Below, piece by piece: positions 45,725 to 57,100 of a stretch of 64,000 bases of DNA. Numbering within the stretch: position 1 is the stretch's first letter; the number at the start of each line of letters is the position of its first letter. Position numbers and translations under genes: made by a program. Source of the stretch: Ischnura elegans (lineage: Eukaryota; Arthropoda; Insecta; Odonata; Coenagrionidae); NCBI RefSeq assembly GCF_921293095.1, contig NC_060246.1, forward strand, positions 89,339,030 through 89,403,029, given 5' to 3'. The notes below the pieces were generated by a model. The model searched no databases. It worked only from the letters and a program-made list of their open reading frames with translations, and was not told where the DNA came from.

Positions 45725-48052
45725 TTTACCTTGAATGCCGCAGGGTGTCATTTTGACACCCAGTATATTACATCATTTCTTTCTTCGGGTTAGGTGTCTC
45801 ATGGGATGCGGCTTGATAATTATTTGTCAAATTAGTATAGTGTAGTACATTATCTTCATGTGTAGTACCTTTATGTATAGTATAGTATATTACCTCCATG
45901 ATTGTTTGTTTCACATAATTTCAATGAGAATCGGCTGTATACTACTTTTTTCCAGAGTTTAGTAGCTCCTAAGGTAAGTATATTCCGCTGCCTTTTGCAA
46001 ATGATTCGCCTTGGAACCAGCTATTTTTTTTACCGCGGTGACAGTTATTTGCCCTGAAACATTGCAGTGAGTGACGCGTGCGACACTGCCGAGCCTCTGT
46101 GTTCGGCTACCTGGCTCGCGCGCGTGTTTGGCGGACTTGGTCGCTAGTGTCGCGACCTGCTGCTTGACTTGCTTCGGCAGTTCTGTCTTGATAATAGCAC
46201 TGCATAGACGTGTTACGACGGAGGAAAGTATTGCAATACTAGACGATATTTCTGGAGACGTGTCGGAGAAAGGGTCTGATGCAGATGTTGAGTCGGAAAA
46301 CGATTGGGTTGCACAGCAGGTGCAATTTAGATCATCCAAAAATGATGAAAATAGTGAGCACGGTCAGTTTCAGTGTTTTGTGTATTTCAGTTTAGTAATT
46401 TAATCACGAAAGATACAAATATTTATTTTACAATATGCATATACGCATAATTGAGTTACTGGATCTGCACTAGTTATCAGACAGAAAAGAAATTGTGCGT
46501 GGTCGTGACATGGTGTGCCGACGTGGAAGGGGCGCTGGGTAGACTTCAAGGCGACTTCAACTCCTTGTTCAAGATCATAAGAAGGAGATGGCCATGCTGA
46601 GGAATTATAACCTGGGCCTAACATAACCATTGACGAACAGCTGTTCCCAAGCAAAGCTAGATGTCCATTCAAGCAATTCATGGCATCAAAGCCTGATAAG
46701 TATGGGCATAAATACTGGTTTGCAGTATATAAAGACATTATGTATTTGGTAAACTGATTCCATTAACTTCCAGAGTGACCAGAGGCGTCAAGGACGGCTC
46801 TCGATAGCTGGCGATCGCGTTTCAGATCATGTTGTATTGAAACGTATGCAACCCTACATGAGCAAGGGCAAAGAAAGGAAATATCTCGTGAAATAAAAGC
46901 TTCTCGGGAAGAGTTGTAATCAACTAATTTGAACAAAAATGGTGACGTAGCACTTACTGTTCATCAGGGCATAGAGAAAAAAATGTGTTCTTGTTCTATG
47001 ATCTCTTCGCCCTCATATTGACATTAGTAATAATTCTAACAAATTGCCCGAAACAGTAAGGTGTTGTAATGAGATAAGCTTTGAAGTAGATATTATTGAT
47101 CACATGAGGCGGAAATATTTGGTCTGAACCCTTTTGTTTGGTAGAACCAGGCGATTGCCTGTTTTTTCTTCCCAGAATACTTTTGACTTAGTCACTATAA
47201 ATTTCTGGAATATATATATAAGGAAATAACTTCCCAAAAGATGCCCCGAATTATTTTTACAAAATTTATCAGAGTACCTTTCTTTTCCTTACATTGCGTC
47301 AACGAATATCTGGCAACCAAATCCAGAACTGACTAGGGATTGTCAAGTATAGAAAAAATGCAATAAAAACAGAACTGTTGCTTTTCGTAAGCTTAGTGAA
47401 AAGTCAGTAAACCTAAGGCCAAAACAGACCAAAAGTGCCAGAATGTAGAGAATCTAATATTTTGATGAAGCTTTTCGTAAGTCTGTATGAAAAAACATTC
47501 GATTTCTTTTTGGGTTCATACGAAGTTTTTCTATTTTATTTTTAAAAATTTCGTAGTTTTGTAGCCGCAATGCTTTTATTTTAATTTTCATCTTTTGAAG
47601 CGCACTTCTACATTCTATGACGAAAAATTGATGAAAAAAGTTAGCAATAATAATAAAAAGAATAACAATCCTGTCATATTCATTTTAATTGGTTTATGCA
47701 CATGAAATTTAACCAATTACAGTGAACAATAAATACTTATAAAAAAGTATTCAATGATTACATATAGGTATTATTACACTTTCATGCGTCCTCCGACGTT
47801 TCAGCGCAATCTTTTCGATGAATTCCAAGAGAGTATTTTTTGGTAAAAAAATTTCAAATCAATGGTACTCTTTTAAAACATTAAGTTTTTTTTAGATATT
47901 AGGGCAAAACATCAGTATTTAACAAAGGTTGACAGTATAGACTTCGAAATAAAACTTATCTGCAACGTAACATGCATATAAAAACATGGGTGTCAAAATG
48001 ACACCCTCCCGGCATTCTAGGGGATACAAATTTCCCGGCATTCTAGTGTTAA
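45725..48052 (+). mobile_element. Decayed piggyBac element with both ends
   Basis: The right end closes on TTAA (48049-48052). Read inwards it gives ACTAGAATGCCGGG twice and then GGGTGTCATTTTGACACCC. The left end near 45725 reads TTTACCTTGAATGCCGCA followed by the same GGGTGTCATTTTGACACCC (45743-45761). The outer TTAA on the left has become TTTA. Between them lies a broken piggyBac transposase. The right end abuts the 3' end of aminopeptidase gene 2. Confidence 0.85.
46190..47460 (+). pseudogene. piggyBac transposase remnant
   Basis: The acidic N-terminus is recognisable (AILDDISGDVSEKGSDADV, 46231 on). So is the catalytic block PGPNITIDEQLFPSKARCPF with KPDKYGHKYWF (46612-46720), which holds the first conserved Asp. 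Further on are KEISREIKASREEL (46877 on), LPETVRCCNE and VDIIDHMRRKY (47045-47125), which carries the third Asp, and a Cys-rich tail (CNKNRTVAF near 47360). The block with the second Asp is missing, and many stops and frame changes are present. It cannot encode an active enzyme. Confidence 0.85.
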
Positions 48053-48083
48053 TTTTACCCTGCCAATAGTATTTTTTACTGAT

Positions 48084-48089
48084 TTTATT
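48084..48089 (-). terminator. Probable poly(A) signal AATAAA of aminopeptidase gene 2
   Basis: AATAAA on the minus strand lies only about 30 bases past the stop codon at 48119. Cleavage 10-30 bases on would fall at or next to the piggyBac TTAA boundary (48049-48052). Confidence 0.55.
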
Positions 48090-48118
48090 CTGTTATCCCG
48101 TTGAAATAATTGGGGTGA

Positions 48119-51100
48119 TCATGAGTAATTTTGGGCGAGCCACGATTCGATGACCGGGAGAAATGCTTCAGACCATTCCAAGTTGCTGTCTATCGTTTCG
48201 ATTGCTTTTTCCACAGCTCTTTTGGATGGGCTCAACTGCTCCTCTCTGTCCTGCAAAAACTCCTTCATCTGTCGAAAAAAATAAAATCGTATTGCACGCT
48301 TGAATGCAATGCAGGCCGAGGCGCAAGCCTAGAGGAATAAATTCAACAAATTCATTTCCAAAGATTAAATGTTCCTGAAACATCTTATTACGTACAATTT
48401 TACTCCTGGTTCATAAGGTAACAGCCAGCATGTTCCTTCAAAATCATTCATGCCACTCTATTGAATTTTTTATTTTTTTTGTTTTTATTAATTTGGAATT
48501 TTTTATTTAGTTGAGGGCAGAAATACCCAGAAATGTTCTTATTATCATACAATTTCAACAGTACTTCAATTTAAAAGTTTATTAAAGTTATACATATTTG
48601 TCAAGTCACACGCCTTATGTTTTGGGAAAATTAACCTTCATTGTCATAAGAATGGAGCAAGGGACCATAGGTAATTTTTTTGAGAATTAAATGCTAATTT
48701 GATTTGAAAATAATTGTAAATATCATCATAAAATATCAATTCTAATACGCCGCTCACTTTCCAGTGTCGTTTTATACAGACTGTCCCAAGGGTCGTGTGT
48801 CATTTTTGACCTGTAGTTTTAGTAACTTTGCATGGAGCTATATTCATGAAAATTGGCACACTTATGGGGAAAGGTCCTAAGTTTTGATGAATGCAAGCAA
48901 AATTTTACAATTTTGACCTTTTGACCTCACAAAGTGGGTCCAAACCAAAAATTTGAATTTTCCTTATGGGGTTTCAATGTTAAAAAAATCGAGATAGACA
49001 AAAGTGTGAATTTCATTGACCAATATGTCAATTCTTAGGTTTTCGGACACGAGAAACCCGAAAATAACACTTTTATTTACGAATATTCAACCGTTGACCC
49101 AGTAAGGTCACCGTCAAGGTCATAAAAGGGTGGCAATTGCCCCCCATTATGACCTTCGGAGGTCAAAATATCAACAATACGGATGTACGAACAGCCTAAC
49201 CGACTTTGGCACCCTTCAAAACCTATGGTTTAACACCTTGGTTGTCATGATGGCTCAACGTTTGACTCTATGACCTTTGACCCCAATTGTGACCTTCGGA
49301 GGTCAAAAAATCAACAATACGGATCTACGAACAGCCCAACCGACTTTGTCACCCTTCAAAACCTATGGTTTGACCCCTTGGTTTTTATGATTGCCCGACT
49401 TTTAACTCTATGACCTTTGACCCCCGTGGTGACCCTCGGAGGTCAATTAGTGAATAATACGGGTATTTGGACAATACCAATGACTTGGGCACCCTACAAA
49501 ACCCATGGATCGACACCTTTGTTGGTATGCTATTCCTTTTGCCACCCTTATGACCTTGACGGTGACCTTACTGGGTCAACGGTTGAATATTCGTAAATAA
49601 AAGTGTTATTTTCGGGTTTCTCGTGTCGGAAAACCTAAGAATTGACATATTGGTCAATGAAATTCACACTTTTGTCTATCTCGATTTTTTTAACATTGAA
49701 ACCCCATAAGGCAAATTCAAATGTTTGGTTTGGACCCACTTTGTGAGGTCAAAAGGTCAAAATTGTAAAATTTTGCTTGCACTCAACAAAACTTAGGACC
49801 TTTCCCCTTAAGTGTGCCAATTTTCATGAATATAGCTCCATGCAAAGTTACTAAAATTACAGGTCAAAAATGACACACGACCCTTGGGACAGTCTGTACG
49901 CTGCTATATTACCGCGAGCAGTTTATTTTCATCATACACTGTGAATTTTATAATTATGGGTAGAATTATCATTCAAATGGATGGTGAACATTTTCATTGA
50001 GAACATGCCTATTTCCTTCATCGTCATGTCCATGCATAGAAATAAAATCACATTATAATGCTTCATGAGCCATCACCAACGAATATTTTATAAAGTTAAT
50101 GAATGGAAATTACAGTGCACATAAAATATATGTAGTCGTTTATTCTATATCCACTACGAAATTAAAATTTTGGTAAAATATAAAATATTTCAGAAAATCA
50201 ATCCATGAAATAATTCTTCGGAACTTATGTCCGGGTATACAAATGTAAAAAACAGTGTCTATTAAGACCTCGTGCATGAGATATCACGATGGTATCTATT
50301 TTTATGGTGTTTTCAAAAAGAATTATTTACGTGGCACCGGAAGGAACGTTATATGCAATCTTTCTTACATCTCATCCGATCCGATTTAAGACAATGAATG
50401 ATGTTGGAATTTTTATTTAACATAGCTTAGACGCCGATACATTATGAGGTTCATCAATTACTAGGATTAGGCTGTGTAAAACGGATGCGCATTATAATAC
50501 TACTAGAATTCAATAATAAAACCATAGGAGATAGACCATATTCACCGTGGCATATTTACCTGTATTGCTTTTTCCTTGGAGCCAATGTCGGATGCAAGTC
50601 CAGAAATTACCGCTGCTATCGATTTTGAAGTGTACCTTTGGAGAGAATTCACCCTTTACTTCATAGAACATAGGCCATGATGGTCTCATTATTAAATGCC
50701 AATTCAATTATGTTTCTTGAAAAAACTATCATTTATGTACACTCTCGAGCACAAAAATCTTACCATGCAGAAGACGAAAATTCCCGAATTGGCAATACTG
50801 CTGAAACACGCTTCCTCAGTCGTGAATAACATACTCTATGATTCGGAAGAGTGCGGTGAAAAATAGTGTGTACCTTATCGAGGAAGGGCATTTGACTACT
50901 ATCCCGCAGAAAAGATAGAACGCTGAAATTTAGGCATTTGTATGAAATTCTGCCGAAGCTTTATAGGGTCGTGTATTATATCATTTTACTCATTGTTTAT
51001 TTGACTACAACAATGAGTTATTAACCATTTTACTACAGTCCATGCATCTACATCTCGTCTCATTCACCATTGCATGTGAGAGTGAGTGGTCGGAAGGGGT

Positions 51101-54100
51101 CTTTAAAGCATACAGATCACAGAAATGCAAAATGCAAAGCACCAAAATAATATGGCATAATGAATATCGATACCAAGGATACGGAATTACGCATACTAAC
51201 TTGTTTGAAAGGAGTAGGGGAGTATTCTCTCTCCCATCTTCTAGTCACACCATTTCGCAAGAGCTCTCACACCTAACTTTAACACTCATGAGTGAGCTCT
51301 GCAGCACTGATCCACTTCATGTTCTATGCAACCCTTTTTGAAATTGCAGCCAAAAAAAGATCAACATTTTAAAATTGCAAGGTAATTATTCACCATGGGG
51401 CCAAATTACCATTTCCATACATGAAGGATAACTATCGAAGAGGTACGACAACGGAAGTTTTACCAACTATGATACAGTAAAACCTCTATGTAGTGAACCT
51501 CTTTACATCGTAAACCTTCGTACTTCTACGGTCGAAAGGGTGAAGAAGAACACGCGAAAAACTATGAGAACGGCGGAACGGTCGTCTTCTTCACCTCGTC
51601 TCGGGAAAAATATTTTATTGGTACATTTCATTGCATTTTATAGATAGAACGACATCTTTTGCATTTGAAATAGCTATTAAATTAAATTTTACCCATTCTT
51701 TGACTTTTAAAACGGCCGAAAGGCCGATTTCAATTCCCGAGGTATAGTAAAGTACATGGATATCGAAGTTACGTATGCTATATGAAACAAATATTTCCAA
51801 ATTTTTCATGTAAATGAATGTTTATATTGTTCCAATTACTTAAAATAAACCACAGAAACTAAAATCGCCATTTTTTATAGTGTGCATTGCCGAATTGGAA
51901 AGCCTTTTTCTTGCAGTCATTAGATATGTCGTGTTAGATACCCTGAAATATCCACGCGATTTGTTGAGCCACTCCGGCGTCCACTCGACACTTTAAAAAA
52001 TGTCGTAAGTGAAGTAAGAAGATGGAACGTGTTTGAATTTCCCTTTTCCGCATTCGACTCAAAAATAAAATTCCATCAGAAGTGAAACCGAATACCATGC
52101 AGGCTGACAGTAGTGACACAAACTTAGTCATACTTTTTTCCACATCAGTAGGCACACTTACGTATTTAAGTATCATTGGCAATTGCACATTAATAGCAAA
52201 AATGGCCCCCATACCTTGCATTAATTATTTCGAAGTTTTCCACAAGGAAATCTACCGACAGGTCGACTCCTACATTTTTGCTGACAGCCACAAACACGCG
52301 CTCTAGTTCATGTTTCCTGATCTGAACGTCGTCCTCAATTACCTTGAGAAGATACCTGTGGAGATAAAATCAAAGCACGTAAATCAGATAAAACTCTCTG
52401 GTTAGAAAACCAGCGGAGTATAAAAAATTAATTTTATCAAAGCCACAGTTAGGCTATGTCATGCTTACTGGCGCTTTTCCATACTTTTCATGTGTTTTTA
52501 GTGAATATGAAAGTAGGCTGTGAAGCTAAATTCTATTGAAAGGGCAATCTATCGCCAGATTTAACAGCTAATAAACTTTTAATGCAGCCAATACTGCAAA
52601 GACAAATTTCTGGTGTCAGAATCCAACTACAGAATCTTTTCTTAAAATCGAAATGCATCAACAGAATTTTTTTTACCTGTATTTTTACAAATGTCCTCAA
52701 AGCCATGGAAACATTTTGTCAATTTTTAAAATTTTAGATGATGACGTTTTTCCTATCTATTGGTATTGGAATCTAGAGAAGGCTTCCTACACGTTTACAC
52801 GGAGATGGTGTTTGGTAATATACAACGTGAAAGCATGGAATGGAAGGAAGTGTGGAGAGATACTCGGGTGTCGGCATTTGTCTTCTTTATACGAAAGTCG
52901 CTTAGGTAACAAAACTTTGACGCCCCTTCCGAAGGATGAAGTGCTGTACTTGAAGTGTCCTTCACGCATGGGTTGTCCGGATTGTGAATTTTTCGGGATC
53001 AAATTCGACCTATCTGGAAATAGCCTTGATTGGTATGGTGGTATTAGATCCCATTTTTTCAAAATCAGTTAATAATTACTTCTGCTGTCCGAGGAAAATT
53101 GTTCAGAGAATTACATGGAATTGAGATGCGTGGAGGTAATGAAGCTACAAACCACCCAAAATGTGTGCCTGTTTTTCCTGCTTTTTTTTTAAACATTGTT
53201 TTATGGCTTGGTGAAATTTTATCTTTTCAATATTTCCGTTTATCACGCCGAAAGCCTTAAATCCGTCACTGGCCAGTTAATTTTAGAAATATATAGTTTC
53301 TCGATTATTTATTAGGAAAGACTACGTGAAACAGCATAAGAAACTATATTTTTAAAATAAGGTATTAGTATTTGTATCACAAAAATTGTATATGTTGAAA
53401 CATGGTAATTTCCCGTGTATAGTCATCTGAGAATTGGGTAGTGCTCCTGTGCTAAAAAATCTCTTTTATAGTCAACATGAAAGTTTACTTGGAGGAGTAA
53501 GGAAAAATTAAGTGAATCAGATTTTCCATCAAATCTGTAAAGGAATCCTACAGGCCAATGAAAGGAAGATGGGGTCGCGTGCGGAAAGCGATACTGCTAC
53601 ATTCCCGTGGGACATAGAAATATAGACAGGTAAAAACGCCCCAACACTGTCTAAACTTGACCAAACGCTCAAACTCTATATCAATATGGGCTGATCATGT
53701 AAGGGAGATATGAAATTAGATCACACATGCCATTTATCAATATGCCGCGATAAGTCAATACCCTATGAGTGTTTATACACTATGAGTACATACCCCAAAG
53801 CGTCCATATCAGCGAAAAAGTAGGCCTATGTTCACTTTGGCCCCGTAAAAAAGACCATTACATAAGAAGCGGGCTTCAGACTCTTGAGTATTGCCATGCG
53901 AGGGTATCATTTGGGTAGCACGTGATGCCATTTTTTCGGAACCACAAAGAGAGACTTGGAAAATATCAAAGTTGATTCGCGACAGATGTCAAAATAAGTG
54001 TCTGGCTACTTCTTATTCGTATTACACTTTTCCGTAGTCATTATTCCAAAAAGTAAAGGAAATAGATTGGTTTACTACTGTGACATGCATTTGAAATTAG

Positions 54101-57100
54101 TAAAATCCTATAGGACATCCTTGATTAAGTAGTATTTTATCCACTGCGTCCAAAATTATCTACTTGTGATATATGTTCGTATTCTCTTTGGAATTTTCGC
54201 GCTTAGTGACTCCTTAAAGGCACCTACGCCGCTGGCTAACAAGAGGTTATTTCCAAGAATATTATTTTCATTTCTTTCACTCACGGTTAAACTATTTCCT
54301 TATCCTGGGTGTACCCGCCTCAGATCCATACCAATCACATTGCTGAAAATTGACTGCATTTCATTTCAAGAGTAACTTGACAATGCATTCCTCTGCAAAC
54401 ATTTAGAGAATGACGACGGGCTAGATGAAAGATGTGACTTTCTAGTCTCAATATCGCCCAATAAATAAGAATTATCATTACATTTTTATATTATTATATC
54501 CTATGATCGTTGTATGTTTTTCTTTCGCCGATAAATTTCCTTCAGCCAATTGGCAAAGATGGAATATTTCTCTTCGTCCCGCTCACCCTTTCAATATTTC
54601 CTTATCCCTGCTGCATCCCAGGGCATCCAGAATGTGTGCCGTCTCCGTGGGGTCCGTCGTCGCTTCGTATACCATCCAAAGGAAGTCCCACTCCTCTTTT
54701 CCTCCGTCGTATATCCCAGAGCAGTACGCATTTGGAGTTTTGAGTATCCTGAAATAAAAAAAATGTTTTAATAATCTTGTCGATATTAGCATTTTGCGCC
54801 GTGAAGAAGTGCGCATTGCTATGATGCACAGAAATTTTCAACGTGGAAAGGGGAAGAGTAGCAGTCCTGGTTAATTGATTGCATTTCACAAGACTCATAC
54901 TTTTCTTAACTTGCGTGATTGATCAAATATTTGATATTTCCGAGATGCGTGATAGATATGTAAACTTACCTAAATAAGACAAGCTACACCCATGAAAACA
55001 ATACTGGGGTTGGAGGTAGATAGGTCATATGTCGAAATGAAAAAAGATATGCAAGCGAAGGTGTGGGACGTTCGGGTTTGAAGACTGCGTTAACCCAATT
55101 TACTTCCTCGGGCACCAACGCAAAGCGATATATTACGCATAACATCTTTGCAATCAATTTTTAGGCCGACATTTTCTATTAATTTAGGGCACGGTGATTT
55201 CTCATTAAACGTACCAAAAAGAAATTATTTTTTAATATTTTTCAACGTGGATTTGTCATACATAATTGTTGCAGCTCCGAATGAACAAAACATGAGCCTA
55301 GAAATAGTTTCAATTAGGGATAATGTTATTTTGAATTTCTTACTCATTGATATTGTTGGGTTAAAATGAACCTTCGATAAAGCATCTCGTTGCCAATAAA
55401 ATCCACGTGAATTCCTGTGAGCGGTCGAATCGCATGTCTTGATTACCGTTGTGCTCCGAACATGCAGTCGTTAAAATGAAAAACCCCCATGGATTTATTT
55501 ATTTATATTTATGTATTTAAAAATATTTTGTACGTAACGTGCTTTCAGCATTGGAAAACTTCAGCTCTTTTCGGCTGCCAAATGAATTACGTTTTTAGTC
55601 GGTGCGCCAGGTATACAGATTTTCACGTAACAAATCCCAAAGGGGTCAATATTCCTGATTAAGGTTTTACCCTGAATACATCACCTATGTGCGTCGAGTG
55701 GTCAACAGCAGCTGAGGTCATAGTAGATACCAATGAGGTCACTAAACACAGCAATGCTGGAAATTTTAAATAAGTTCAGCGCTAAGAAATATTCATATTT
55801 TTCTCTTTATAAGTTGGCTTACTTAACGTAAAATGCACTGCCATATCGCCACAGTGTCCCGGTACTTACAAATTATTACGTGTGAGCCTCCATTTAGAGA
55901 ACTGTTTGACTCCCTCACTAATGCAGGCTTTGTTTCCATACTTGCAAGACCAGTATGTCATCAGCTTTTCGTATCCATTTGGTAATCCTTTTGGACTCAT
56001 CCTCATAAAGTGCGGGCGTACAAGTCCATCAACATGCTTCTGCAAAGAAATATCAATTTCGCGAGTCTATATTATAATATGTTTTTATCCAGTTTCACAT
56101 ACTTTGCATTCCCAAAAGAATTATGAAACACGAATCACTTAATAAATAATAAAAGTTGTTCATCCAAGAAGCAAGATCATTTTTACTGTGGTATTTTTTC
56201 ACAGCATTAATTCATTTAACCGGAAAATATCTCGGCAAAATTCAAGATTTTTTTTTAAAGTTTGGGAAAAGGTTGTTAAAATTTTTCATTATGTCAAATT
56301 TCTATCCGAAGACAACCGCATAGGGTTATATAAATAGACTTATGTAAGAAATTCATGCATATTGAATCAAAGTGGCTCAAATTATTTTCCTGCTCTCTGA
56401 ATATAATTTCCTTCCCTATTAAAATTTTTAGTATCATGAATTTGGAGTATGCATGATTTCAGTTGTTTTTTCCAGTACGAAGGACTTTTAGAACTAGAAA
56501 TAGATAAGAATAAAGTAATACTAATAATTTCCAATTTGTTTGAAGCCAAGTATCCTGCTTCATTTTCATTCTTTAATACTATTTCAATGATTTCATTTTA
56601 CAACGAACCGAATATTTACAGGGTATTATTGTCAATACATGAAAAGGTTACTTGGCTTTTGCTTGTAGCAACTATTTTCAAGCAAGTAAGTTCCTGAGTA
56701 ATTAAAAAAAGCCCCTACCATGGGACTCATTTTTAATTACTCAGGGACATACAGATAGGTAGTATAAAATTTCATATCATACTAATTTTATAAAAATAGA
56801 GCCTATAATTGGGCATTCATATGCCCAAAAAGTTTGATATTGATACTCAGCAATCAAATTCAAGCATTTCAAAAATGGAGGGAGAACCACGAACAACAGA
56901 GCATTATCTCTTAAGTAGGCTCTTTGAATGATAAAAATATTCTTGATGGTTGTAGGACGAGACTTAATCACGTGTTGGTTCCAAGCCATGATAAATATTG
57001 CATCACCTGTCACTCATTCCTCAGATATGATGACTGATACAATGAATCCTGAAATCGGTTGACAAACAGATTGTTTACAAATGTCAGCTCTCTGGCTACA

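Noticed and set aside
45959-46339. 126-codon minus-strand open frame
   Set aside because: It is the shadow of the GC-richer N-terminal part of the piggyBac transposase remnant on the plus strand.
52653-53072. 139-codon plus-strand open frame inside an aminopeptidase intron
   Set aside because: No recognisable domain, and neither start nor splice context supports a gene; AT-rich introns of this length often contain such frames.
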